Positions 31,082-43,500 of a DNA stretch of 64,000 nt are shown in pieces; position 1 is the first letter of the stretch; every line of letters starts with the position of its first letter. The position numbers and the translations under genes were made by a program. Source of the stretch: Paragorgia papillata (Eukaryota; Cnidaria; Anthozoa; Scleralcyonacea; Coralliidae); the NCBI GenBank assembly GCA_035771165.1, contig JAWNZC010000348.1, forward strand, positions 2,964,501 through 3,028,500, read 5' to 3'. The notes under the pieces were generated by a model. It worked only from the letters and a program-made list of their open reading frames with translations, made no database searches and was not told the origin of the DNA.

Positions 31082-31657
31082 GGCCTGCGCTAAAACGTCG
31101 CACAATAGATCGTTTTCACCTGACGTCACGGCGGCCATATTGGTGTACCAAAACAATGAAATGGCGGCCATATTGGTGTACGGTATGGGAATTAGCTCTT
31201 TCTTATTCAAATATTTCGTATTGTTTCACCACCCCCATGGGGTCACCGATCACGTGAGTGAAAACGATCCATAGACGAATTTAATTCAGACGAATTTAAT
31301 TCGGATTAACTTCGTCGGTAATGCGACGTAAATGCGACGTCGAGTAAACGTCGAATTTCAGTCGAATTTAATGGTTTTTACTTGGACCCGTGGAGCCTGA
31401 AAACGACTTCTTGAAAACATGGTGGCGAATTGTCACAGATAGAAGAGAAATATTTAATTCGACGCGACGATAATTCGTCCTATAACTCGAACACGCATTA
31501 TCCGTCTGACTCACACGAACTGTTTAATTGCCCAGACGAATTTAATTCGTGAGTCGAATTTAATCGTGTTCTACGTCGCAGTTTCGTCGAATAAAATTCA
31601 AACAATTAAATTCGTCTGAATTAAATTCGTCGATTGGGCGACGTTTAGCGCAGGCCT
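31082..31657. mobile_element. foldback (AGGCCTGCGCTAAAACGTCG) with nested MITE
   Basis: Ends GGCCTGCGCTAAAACGTCG and CGACGTTTAGCGCAGGCC. The interior is dense in ACGAATTTAATTCG words. A second foldback (31107-31270, GATCGTTTTCACCTGACGTC/GTGAGTGAAAACGATCC, containing CGGCGGCCATATTGG) is inserted near the left end. A relative of the inner one is at 49560-50097. Confidence 0.75.
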
Positions 31658-31936
31658 TAAAAACGTTGCGTTAAAAGCCGTGTTCTACGCTGTCACTGCA
31701 TTACCTTTTGACCGTAATATAGCAACCTCGTACCCAGGCTCTTATCTCCGCTAGCTGATTTTACTTTCTGCCCCGAAGTTAGCGTTCCAGTTATGGAAAT
31801 TGAATTCACTGACTGGGTACAGTATAGTAAACATAACCTTCCGTTATTTATTTGTGCTGGAGTTGCCCCAAATGCATCGTATAACTGGGCTCTTCAGTAG
31901 AAGAACAAAAAAGTTATTTTATTGGCTTTTGTTATT

Positions 31937-32219
31937 TACTGTCGTGGCAATAGAAGCGTTCCTAAAATATTTTTGCAATTCATTTGCTATGTTTGACCAA
32001 TTCATTTGATAAAAATTATTGCTAACTGCCTGTTTTGAATTTGATTGGTTTCTGGTCTTTAAACAACCAATAAGAAAAAGGATCATTTGCCAAACACCAA
32101 TCAAATTCAAAACAGAATTAAAAAGAGGAAGTTGTCAACGAATCTTATCAAATGAATTGTTCAACTTGAGGAATATATTGCAACAATATTTTAGGAACGC
32201 TTCTATTGCCACGACAGTT
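31937..32219. mobile_element. 283-bp foldback (ACTGTCGTGGCAATAGAAGC)
   Basis: Arms TACTGTCGTGGCAATAGAAG and CTTCTATTGCCACGACAGTT, with inner pair TTTTGAATTTGATTGG/CCAATCAAATTCAAAA. Nearly full-length complementarity. Confidence 0.8.
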
Positions 32220-32600
32220 AGAAATAGAAAACATTTTCCGTGTTTCTATAAAGTTATAGAAACATGAGGGGACGGTTGGGAGAACGAGAAATTACAGTGG
32301 GACAAAAGCCGTGTTTCTATAACTCTACGGGAACACAAAGAAAAAATTTTTCCATTTCCTTTATTAAATAACCGTCAAAAATAGATTAAACTTAAAATGA
32401 ATCCAAATAAAAAGCGTAAATTCTCATTACTGTCCGTTGGATGAGGTTTGATGGCGTATAATATTAATTAATGGTGTTTCTGTACAAATTTTAATTAGAA
32501 TGATAGGGTATTGGATGGCGTAATCTATCCATGAGTTATAGAACACGGGTTTTAACCAATCACTGTTAGTATAAAACAAGTTGATGGTTTATAAGGGCTG

Positions 32601-32962
32601 GCCTGGTTTATACAGCGTGCTATGAGCGCACCGAACTAATTAATTAATTGGCGCGGTCTTGGCACGCTGATAGAACCCTATCCGATTTATACATGAAAAA
32701 TTTTGAACGAACCAAATTTATCAGAACGCTAAAATTAAATGGATTATAATAAATTATATTCAATCATTGCTTATTTAGGCACGGTGTTGGCACGATCGTA
32801 TAAATGACCAGCGTGCTTCACCGTGCTAAGTGCGTTCCGCGCACGCCTTCGACGAGCGAGCCACACTGTTAAGAGCGAGCCAAATTGATTTATACAGCGT
32901 GCTATGACCGAGCCAATTAGGCAAATAATTAGTTAGCACATAGCACGCTGTATAAACCAGGT
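32601..32962. mobile_element. MITE (CCTGGTTTATACAGCGTGCTA)
   Basis: Ends CCTGGTTTATACAGCGTGCT and AGCACGCTGTATAAACCAGG, with a third internal copy of TTTATACAGCGTGCTATG. Confidence 0.85.
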
Positions 32963-33326
32963 TTAAAGAGTCTTGTCAAAAACAAATCAATAATTATTTT
33001 CCAGTAAAGTTATCACTGAGTCAAATAAGCTTTATTAACTCGAATTTAAATATTGCAGTTACATGTTAGACAACAGGCTTTACGTTTTCGTTTTTCTAGA
33101 AAAAATGCACAGGATAATCAATGGACGTCACAACGCAGACTTGTATAAAAGTCAGAAAACATGGTACATTTATGAAAGGCTTATTTGAAACCTTAACTGA
33201 AATACAAACTTCCATATTTTATAGGTAAAGATTTGTATTATCTATATATTTATATCTATTTACAGCGAAGTTCTGTTTTTGCATCGCCAAGAGCGAGCAT
33301 GAACACTACATACGCACACTCGTTTA

Positions 33327-33540
33327 AAGGTGCTGTCCAGTCGGTTCTGCGCATGATCGGCCATCTTTGTTTTGAGATCCCTCAAACATGACATTCGTAG
33401 ATAATTACATGAAGTACCCAGCTCAGTGTAAACCGTTCGGAGAAACATGGCAGAAAACCAAGCGATTCGGTATATTCTTTTGTAAATAAAGATGGAAACA
33501 TTAGTTTCGTACATGCGCAGAACGGAATGGAGGGCATCTT
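33327..33540. mobile_element. MITE family C, copy 2
   Basis: Ends AAGGTGCTGTCCAGTCGGTT and AACGGAATGGAGGGCATCTT with TA at both flanks. The interior matches the reverse of 28332-28619 (ATTACATGAAGTAC, ATGGCAGAAAACCAAGCG). Confidence 0.8.
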
Positions 33541-33873
33541 TAAGTTGATTGACAGTAAGAGCTGCGACAGACGATGGATATCTACATGTATCGGACATGT
33601 TGACATGCCGCTAACGACATATAACATTTTAAACAACTGTTGTGATATATAATCTTTTAAGATGGTAATTAGAATCGGCAATTTTGTTTTGTTAAACCAA
33701 AACAGAAAAACACTACATGTCCTCAATGTCATAATCGTCAAAATTAATTATGTACATCAAAGAAGCGCGATAGCTTTCTCCTCCAAACAGAAGCGAATTG
33801 TGAAAGTCGTGTTGAAAAGTGCGGTAGCCAAACTGAATTCACGACGACTCCTAATCATCCTCGCTTTTACCAC

Positions 33874-34056
33874 TCAACCTCGGTTCATATTTCTTCTACT
33901 GTTTACTCTGTCCACCATCCGACATCGCATGTCCTCTCTTCTCGCAAGATGCATGTTTTTGTTGCACGAACCACCATATATGGTACGATCTAATAACTCT
34001 TGGGAACTAATTTCATAGTTTGCTTGGAATTGTCTCGTGTTTATCGCCGTCACATC
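33874..34056 (-). CDS. possible terminal exon, unknown protein
   Basis: On the minus strand a strong acceptor (TTTTTGTTCTTCTTAAATCCTGTAG, split here by its G) opens a 60-codon frame to TGA. It starts DVTAINTRQFQANYEISSQE and is rich in Arg, Asn and Met (HLARREDMRCRMVDRVNSRR). No domain recognised and no upstream partner found. A donor-like GTAAAC inside would allow an internal exon instead. It may be chance. Confidence 0.3.
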   Translation of the reverse strand, partial: DVTAINTRQFQANYEISSQELLDRTIYGGSCNKNMHLARREDMRCRMVDRVNSRRNMNRG

Positions 34057-34099
34057 CTACAGGATTTAAGAAGAACAAAAATGGTCAACTAAAGTTAAA

Positions 34100-35440
34100 A
34101 TTGTCAAATTTAACAGGCCAACTGCAGTCGAAAAACAAAGTTGCTTTTGAATAAAAGGCTTTTTAGTATGTTTTATAGAAAGGTTAATAATTTGACAATA
34201 CTGTATATGCTCAGCTGCTCTAGGGGTTAGCTGCTCTGGGGTTAGTCGTTTGCGGCGCAGGCTACTGAAGCTGCTCGAGAAATGACATATAACCGTATTT
34301 TTATACAATCACAACCATGACACTATTGAACTTCGAAATTTCTAGTTTGCATGATACAAGGGAATTTCTTTTCAATTCGTCAAGTCGTCACAAATCAAGT
34401 CAAAATTGACGATATGACGTCAAAATTGAAAGGAAAATCCCGCTGTATGTCTAACATAAGCCATAACACAAACTGAACATAGTGGCGTTCAAGAGCATAA
34501 AAAGACGAGAATTATTAGAGACCATGTTTATAATAAGTAAGAAGAACGCGAACGTTACGACGACAACCTAAGGACAATAGCTTTTTCAATTCACACTTGG
34601 AATAATGGTTTTAAAAGATGTGGCAAAGCAGAGTAGCTTCTATCTTTCCAAGGTTCAGAAAATGATCTTTAATGTGAATTTACAGCTATATAATTATGCA
34701 CATTTTCAACCAAATCAAGAACGCGAACAATACTTTTGGTTCAACATTGCTGTTCACGCATGATAGCCGCCTTGTTACAGTACTGTTTATTTTTGGCTGT
34801 GTAATCTGTACTATAGTACAGATAGTATATAGTACAGATAGATAGTATAGTATAGTTCCAGGAGTAACCCAAACACCATCTTCGTTGCACATACAACTTC
34901 AACTGAAGCACACTCGTCTTTTCAAGTTGTAAGCTCACTTCAGCGTTAATTTATTATAGTTGTACGTCACTTTTAGGAGCTGTAGACAATTTCTTATTAA
35001 AATACATTGTTTCTTTTAAGATGTGGTAATTTAGATTGTAGTCGTCATCGTGGGTTGGTTAAAGGTCCGTAATATCAATTTTCTGCCAATACTTTCTAAA
35101 TGTATATTTAAAGATCTTTTAGCTTTTATTTGACTGCAGTTATATTGACAAATCTAGGACTGAGAGCCTAAAATGGGAAAAAACCCACTTCTGTGCCAAC
35201 TTCTCTGTCTCGGTACTGATTTCCTTTGTTTTTATGAATTATTAATGAGTTTGAGAAGTATATATAAGTAATCAGTAGACAGTTTTAACACTTTCTAGGC
35301 GACAATTTTTTAAACACTTATTTGCCATTGGGTTGTAATACGTTGTTTCTCTTCTGAGTAGATGAAGTTAGGCAGTATGTCAGTAAATTAAGTGTCAACA
35401 GCTTCAAATGACGATAAAAAAACATCCGAAAAAACGAGTT
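34100..35440. other. no gene recognised
   Basis: AT-rich. A short inverted pair near 34350-34430 (GGGAATTTCTTTTCAATT / AATTGAAAGGAAAATCCC) and an ATAGTACAG-like run at 34800-34860 are the only structures noted. Confidence 0.4.
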
Positions 35441-35449
35441 TTAGACTTA

Positions 35450-36078
35450 CAGTGGAACCCCGCCATACGACCACGCCGTTAATATACGACCACCTCGTTA
35501 TTACGACTGAATACATCCTAAGTAGTGTAATACGACCACGCCGTTAATATACGACCACCTCGTTATTACGACTGAATACATCCTAAGTGGTGTAATACGA
35601 CCACCCCGTTATTACGACTGAATACATCCTAAGTAGTGTAATACGACCACCTCGTTATTACGACTGAATACATCCTAAGTAGTGTAATACGACCACCTCG
35701 TTATTACGACTGAATACATCCTAAGTAGTGTAATACGACCACCCCGTTATTACGACTGAATACATCCTAAGTAGTGTAATACGACCACCTCGTTATTACG
35801 ACTGAATACATCCTAAGTAGTGTAATACGACCACCTCGTTATTACGACTGAATACATCCTAAGTAGTGTAATACGACCACCTCGTTATTACGACTGAATA
35901 CATCCTAAGTAGTGTAATACGACCACCCCGTTATTACGACTGAATACATCCTAAGTAGTGTAATACGACCACCTCGTTATTACGACTGAATACATCCTAA
36001 GTAGTGTAATACGACCACCCCGTTAATACGACCACATTTTTTTGGCCCGACGGTGGTCGTATTAACGATGTGCCACTG
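35450..36078. mobile_element. pogo/Tigger-like MITE with 46-bp tandem interior
   Basis: Ends CAGTGGAACCCCGCC... and ...GATGTGCCACTG with TA on both flanks (35448-35449, 36079-36080). The TIR word ATACGACCACC recurs because about ten 46-bp units (AATACGACCACCTCGTTATT... CATCCTAAGTAGTG) fill the interior. No transposase frame. Confidence 0.88.
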
Positions 36079-36102
36079 TACATATACGTACGTGTATAGT
36101 AG

Positions 36103-36580
36103 AGATGTGCGAATCCGATCCGAATCCGATCCGATCGGATTAAATTCGGACTAAACTTTTATCGTTCGGATCGGATCAGATTTTGTTCTTTATTTCTCGG
36201 ATCGGATCGAATCGGATTTTGCACTTTTTACCCGCACCAGATTCACTTTTGTCATTGTTTTTGTCACAAAATTAACAATTCACTAGTTGTATGCACATTG
36301 CACAACATATGAACGTTACTATTGCATAAGATTATTATTGTATAGTAGTTTTCTTAAATTTATTTGTTCATTGGTTTTCTTTTCGGAAAATTTGCGCAAC
36401 TATTGCAACATATATCCGGTGTTTTAATTTTTTCGGATCGGATTGGATTTGAGCAGCTGTTTTCGGATCGGATCGGATCGGACTACGATTTCTTGGCTTC
36501 GGATCGGATCGGATTCGGATTGACAGTTTTGGCAAACCCTCGGATTATAAGGTGTCAATCCGATCCGACGCACACCACTA
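36103..36580. mobile_element. GGATCGGATCGGA-rich foldback repeat
   Basis: Ends GATGTGCGAATCCGATCCGA and CAATCCGATCCGACGCACA. Many GGATC words occur throughout in opposite orientations in the two halves. Confidence 0.75.
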
Positions 36581-37231
36581 GTGTATAGCTAAATGAATTT
36601 TCGTTTTACCTTAGATGTCATGTCACACGCACCGATTAAAAATGTGTACAAGATGGCGAACAAAGATTCAGAGTACGAACTTTAAAAGTACAATTATTGA
36701 ATTTGTTTTATTTTCATCTCTACTTTGCAAAACCTAAATGGCATACCAGAGTGTATTTTCAAAACTCTTGCTTTTTTTCCCTTTACGGCTCTTATATATT
36801 TTACTTTAACTAACACCAGATGATTTTACTTGTCAAGCTAGGGACGAAGTCTTCGACGGCAAAGGCCGGTTAAGCCGTCTTAAATTAAAAGATGAAAGAT
36901 AAACCGCGATGTCATCTTGAGACTTGGTATTCAAGTTAACTGTATCAAGTCTAACGATGACATTTTTCGGTATTTTTTATTCCTTTAATACTATAAATCT
37001 AAATAGCATTCGTCACATTTGACAACGCGCGCCTAAAACTGATGACAAAAATTTCTTTAAACACGAGAAAAATCCCAGATAATTTCATTTGGTCAGTCAA
37101 TGCCATTGCAAACTTGAACGAGCAATAATGAAAATGTTATCACTAATCACGATATTATATCGCCCGATAATTTACACTTAGCGATAATGAATGCTAACAC
37201 TATAGTATAATAATTTAAGGTTTCGATATAT

Positions 37232-37237
37232 TTTATT
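37232..37237 (-). promoter_or_regulatory. poly(A) signal AATAAA
   Basis: AATAAA on the minus strand, about 93 nt past the stop codon at 37330, at a sensible distance for the clan CD-like gene. Confidence 0.5.
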
Positions 37238-37329
37238 TAACTTTCAACACAGAGTGGCCATGCAGAATGGACACACGGTGCGAACGTTGAATTACTATAT
37301 AGCTGCAATTATTTGGGCTGATTTCTGCT

Positions 37330-37512
37330 TTAGAATCCTGCAGATGCATGTTCCAATGAGAAATAATCATCGGAATGATGATGTGGGCGCATTGCCAGTA
37401 GTATACTCTTTAACACTTGTTGAGCAGGAAGGCCTTGGTCGATGTTGCATTTTCGCAACTGGTCCCAGTTTGGTCTATTTTCTTCAGTTTTCTTCAGTAA
37501 AAATCCCTTTAA
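37330..37512 (-). CDS. clan CD-like gene, candidate exon 4
   Basis: Acceptor AAACTACAG in phase 0 opens 60 codons to TAA (LKGFLLKKTEENRPNWDQLR start, FSLEHASAGF end). It is the most economical continuation of exon 3, but a read-through stop inside exon 3's extension is the alternative. Confidence 0.5.
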   Translation of the reverse strand, partial: LKGFLLKKTEENRPNWDQLRKCNIDQGLPAQQVLKSILLAMRPHHHSDDYFSLEHASAGF

Positions 37513-40500
37513 CTGTAGTTTAATGGAGTGAAATGCCAACTACACTTTGCCAGCTCGACATTATATACATTACTTACCATGCATGCATCTAAACCACAAA
37601 TCACAGTCCTGTTAACCCTTTCGTGCATGCGCATTGTTCATATGGACAGCTGCTATTTTTTGTTTTCTTTTTTTACTTTAACGCGCCAAACGATTTTTCT
37701 CGTCAAGGTGCTCGCAAACAATGCAACTTCAATGCCTTCTCACTTCTGGCTGACCGTACCCACGAGGTATTATGCTAAACATGCCAAATATTCACTATTA
37801 TATACCGTATATATACAGTAATACTAATTGACTAAAGGTTCGCAATGCATTTATATCCAGACTGGAAATTCTCAATTCAATTTCATTGCTATTGTATAAG
37901 TGTTATATTTCCTTATAACCCTTCTTGCTCAAGTATGTTTGTGTAACAACTTAAGAGACAAATTTAGACAAATTTATCATGACGGCATATATCTACAGTA
38001 TATAGGTTTACTTCAAACCTACCTTAACAACGGCTTTTAAGCACCGTGGCTTATTGGCTGTTGGTTGCGAAGCTTTTACCCAGCTCTTCGTCAGGCTACC
38101 ATGGACAGAGTAGTCGTTGGCATTAGCTGAAGCAACTATTACAACATTCTTGAGGGTGCCTCTTGAAGAATGACGCTTGGCGGAACGAAACTTTTCCAAA
38201 AGAACACCTGAAAAACTGTGATCAGCAATCACGTTGACTTGTTTGGCTCGACAGTTTCTGAGATCATCAAATAATTCTTTGGTGTCGTATCTTTCAGATT
38301 CCTCAGCAAAACCATCGTTGTTCTCGTCCCACACCAGCATTCCTCCATTACTTTTTGTTGGTTTGTCCAGATAGATAACAAGACTGTCGACGCAGTAGGA
38401 GTTACATAACTGCTTTATTTGACTTCGAATTATGAATTCATTTTTGGCAGGTACGGTGTCCTTCGTCGATGGATCTCCATCAACTAATAACGTACAATGA
38501 TATTTTAGTTAAAGGGTAAACAATAATATTTTTGGTATTATAAGAGGATGAAACCGAGTATTCAAATACGTGATAGCAGTTTAATAGCACCGAAACTATA
38601 CACAGACATGCACAGACCTTATTTTTGGCCATTTCGACTTTGAAGTTGCCTAAGTTTCACTTTCAAACGAAAGTCCTTTATCAGTGTATACTAAACGCTG
38701 CATGAAAACGCACTGGGTTCGTGAAATACTGATTGCAGTGGTATGGGGATTGAACGACTGTTTTATACACCTATAGTGCTGTGAACAGACTACGGCTATA
38801 ATTATATGAAGTGCGTTGATCTATATTAAACTAATTATAGGGTAAAATCTAGCATAATTATTTAGTTTTATACAGGATGAAATAGAATTCTGAACAAAAT
38901 TACAGTATGTGAACACCATAAATCATAGTGCATCTGTTGATTTGTGAATACTTCTTCAATCATTTCTACCTAAATAGAATATCTCTCCCCTTCCCCCAAC
39001 AGCAGTGCATGCATGTTGTGTTATTTAAGGAAAACGTAGCTGAAATTCCGAGCTTTTTCAGTCTACTACAGTAAAAACCCGCTAACAAGAACCTACCACT
39101 ATTAAGAACCTCAGGCTGAAATTAAGAATTTATATATATAAGAATATATAAGAATATAAGAACCTATCCGAGGCTGACTGGGTAAAATGTAGGTTCTTGT
39201 TAGCGGGTTTTTACTGTAGCTGTATAGACTATATATACACTCGCCAACATTGAGCGCGGGAGCCAGGGTAAAAATGTATTTTATTGGTTTTTTAACTTAA
39301 ATTCCCGGCTCATATTAATATAAACCGTGCACTGTGTTCACATGAATTTTTTACAACATTGTAGGTGTAAAGCTTTATTGCCAAACTTGTTAGAAATTAA
39401 CAAATATAAAGCGGTATAATGCACTCTGGTATTGCGGACTACGTGGCTTTTAATTTATACCTAAAATATATTGACTAAAAGTCAGTTTCTCGCGCAATAA
39501 ATGCATCCATCCACGCAACTTTAAGTTTAAGACAAGTATAAATATAGGTTGTATCCTAATCGTATGTAGCATATACATTAGCTATACTATTTCAAACTCG
39601 CGGTCATTATCTCAAATATCTCAAAGACTCAAACTGAAACTGACCTTTTCCTTAATTTTAGACAATACTTGCACATATGCATGTGCTATCTCGAACAGTA
39701 TTTTTTATCTTTGGAGAGTTTGAGATACCGGAATTCTAATGCAGTTATATTAAGCGACAGAATACATTTTTTCACGTGCCCTTCTGACCTAAAACCATGA
39801 AAATGCAGTTCAGTCAGTGGTGCATGACTGCTTGTTAACTCTTTCTATGCGACATCAGACTTTTATATGTCCTTTTTGTAACTCTGCCAACGCTATATAG
39901 ATCAGTGATTTTACATGGAACACTGACGACGAATATCCACCGATGGAAAAGGGTTATTAAAGCGACATTTTTTTATTGGTGCTCTAAATTAATAACCATA
40001 AGTTTGTTCTCTTTCACGGTCATAGTAAATTAAACTTTAGCAAAAACTGAACACCTGCTATCAGAAAATGACACTTCATTTGTTAGCGCTAGTCTGGCAT
40101 TAGTACTATGAGTATATGTATATTCAGTTAGTGAGGTTTTGTATATGACGAGAAACAGTTTCGAATTTCTAATATACTCTCCGTACTTCTGTTGTGATGG
40201 ACTTTTCTATTATGTCCTTTTACCTAGTCGGTTTATTGCGCAAATTTGCCGACAGTAGACCGTAGAAAGTTGACCTAATTCTTTAGATGAAACATGTTAG
40301 TGTTTGTCTGCGTTACTAGTATGTAAATAGTATAAGTTAATAAAGATCATGATTTGCTAGACTTGGTGGCCTGGATTCTTGTTTTTCGCAGTTGCTAAAA
40401 CCGCTGCACTTTGTGGGTAGTGACGAGTGATGTTACTTTCGCGGTACTTTCTTCCCTTGCCCTTTGGCCTTGATAATAACTTCGGAGGTATCATGCACGT

Positions 40501-43500
40501 AGTATACGTTTACAAAGTATTCTATTTTTGAATTATCCACGCAGGAGATTACGGATCAGCACTAAATTGTTGCTAGAGTATCTCGTGTATTTACAAATTA
40601 TATAAAAACAAGCGTACTATATTTCCAGTATAGACTCGATAGCTCAACAGATGCGAGACTCGAACTTGCGAGTTCAAATCTAACACATTTTTCTGTCCAC
40701 TTTGGCAATGTTAGAAAATCGTGAACATTTTTCTACAAATATATATATACGTTACGTACAAGAGACAAGACACCAGAATCTTGGAAGCAGCTTTTTGAAT
40801 CAATACATACACGAACAAATACTTAAAAATACTTTGGGCTGATTAAATTCTCCAGGCTGTAGTCGGTCGGTTCAGTAAACGACTAGTCTAGACTAGATAG
40901 AGTTCGGTTACACAAAATAAATATTCGTCATACTTGGAGATGGGAAATTTTAGTGGGAGTAGCAGGAAATCAAAGATGGTTTTGTGTGACCATTAATATA
41001 CTTCTTCTGTCGTTTTGCGTATATCTCGGATTCCAGAATACCTATTAGACACATTTTTAGCGAACATAAGTACTTCGACTTTGTTCTGACACGCCGAACA
41101 AGTATTGTGAGGCACTTGATTTTGACAACAATGATTGCTGATGTTCTGGAAACTATAAGACGAAAGCGTATCAAGATGGTATCAAGAACTATAATTGATT
41201 TGTTACTGGCTTCAGACCATGTTACCACAATTTACACACTACTAGATGCCAGGAAGATTTGGTAAGCATCGAAAAAATGATAATAAACTATAGTGAGTTG
41301 TATAAGAATATGACTTAATTAATTGCACGGACAGTCCAGTTCTTTGAGAAGAGTCACACGCCTTGCCCTTGCAATACAGTTCGGATGTCACCCACAAAAA
41401 AGTCAGACTAGGTATAAACACACCCCCTTCAAGAAAGGGAAACAGTCAAAACGATTAGCGCTTAATGACTGGAATGTGAGAATTAAATGTCGGGGAGTGT
41501 TGCAACCGTCGGACTGGATTAAAATCTAAACATTTTAAAAGCCGTGAATCAGACGACAATTTTATGTCTGGAAATCGTCAAGCCAAATGTTTTAGTGATT
41601 TGTTAATGCAGTTTTGCTTTGTTCGTGTGAGCATCGTTTGGTGACCTTTGCTATTTGAGCTGTCGGAAAAACAAGTAATTAATACAGATTAATATAGACG
41701 GCGCCTACTCTGGTCCAGCCATTCAAGCCTCCGACGACTATTGAAGCAAATTTCTATGTCAATAAACTAATAGCCTCCCAAAAGTGACAATCTTCAAAGT
41801 GAACGTCAGCGCTTCAAGTTGCAAGATTTCCCGCTGTTTGTCGGTACTCAACATTCATTTGATTTCGCACAATTTAAAGATTGTAAGTATTAAAACGACA
41901 ATAACTTAACAAAAGCGGGTGTTAGATTATGCCCCTTGGATTGGAATTATAGACAGATTTAATTAAAGTGTTGCTTATTATGATTTCTGCTCTTTGTATT
42001 TCTAGCTTGTCGTTTATTACGAGAGTCCTCCCTCTCGAAGATTTTCTACATTATCTGCGTCTAATCTCGTCGTTAAACAAATTTGTCATTAGACGAAAGG
42101 GATGGCGGCGAGATTTTATCTCCCATCGTCCACCCTTTGCCCACGTTTTCAATTCATGTCAAAACTGTCTTATCATTTGCCGTATTTGTTCGGGTCACAA
42201 GCCACTAGTCAAGAAGACAAAGGAAGAGACAATATTCGATTAAACCGAAGTTACCGCTAATTATTAGCGGTCGCTTGGGCCATCCCTCACAACGGATTTA
42301 AGTCAAACGAGCTTTCTTCTCACACAATCACTTAAGATTTATAAAATATCACTTACGTTCGACAGAATATTGATTGCCAACGAACACGATAATATTCTGG
42401 TGTTTGAAGCCGTTTAGTCGAAGGTATCTCCACATCGACTTTACGTTTTCTTTCGATCTACTGGTGGCCGTCAGTCCGTTCCAGCCCCCGGAGACCAACA
42501 CTGCATAGTCGCAGGTCTGCGTACAGAAACGTTGCCTGACTATTTTCGGAGTGAGTGTACATCGTTTTGAGTTAATGCATTTCTCGTTCAGTGGATGTTC
42601 AGTCATTCTGCTTGCACAGTTTCCAAATCCAGCCAGACCAGACTTACACTGCAAAAGCTGAGTTTTCTGTCTGCTATCTCTTGCCATCAGGACCGTTGGT
42701 ATAAAATTGATATCACACCGTCTCTTCCTTCTCCGATCGTGGAGGCGGTTGGTGCAACGTCGACTTTTTTGGGCTATGGTAATACATTCTCCGTTATCTA
42801 AAATTCAAAGATTTTAACATTGGACAAGGTCGAGAAAAGAGTACACAAGAAAAAAGAGTAACTTCTAGCATGTTTGAATTAAATAGTATGTTTTAAAAGT
42901 TTTAAATTTGATTTATTACGGCTTCATTTTTGTCCTACATTCGGGCGGGAGCCGTTGCAGTACAAAAGGCCCGACACGATATTAAATAGCAGGAATCAAA
43001 TACATGTCACTTTTCTTCAAAGTGACCGTGATAATTTTTGAATAGCGATAATATTGTTTTTCAATCATTACAGGTTTAATTGCTCTAACTCGAACTAACC
43101 GATGATGTCCTGAGAGATATCCAAAAAGTATGAGATAATATACGTACGCCAGGAAAATTCTAGTTTAAAATCGAAATTGTAAAGTTAGATGCAAAAAAGT
43201 TGAATATCTACTAGGACTTACCTGTGTAGGTAGATCTTCTATTACTAGCACAATCATTTTGACTGCTTGAGAGCTCAATGAAAAACACTAGAACTGGGTG
43301 TCCAAAGCTGGCCTCTGGATATGGATCAACCACAAGGACCGCGTCGTACGAAGTCGGGACAAGTTTGATTTTATCTGGTAAAACGGCTCTTAGTTTTCCT
43401 CGGCTCTTTTTTTCTGCGTTAGCAACATAGACGTTCATAGCATCTCTTTGACGCGTCCTTAGTTCTGTACAATTTCCATTGGGGATGAAGAAATTGCACG

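Noticed and set aside
33662..34018. 118-residue plus-strand frame starting with ATG
   Set aside because: Low-complexity composition, no splice or promoter context, and opposed by a better exon candidate on the minus strand.
41323..41529. 68-residue plus-strand frame between the two nested exons
   Set aside because: Neither its acceptor nor its phase joins the exon at 41037-41261; using it creates an immediate stop.
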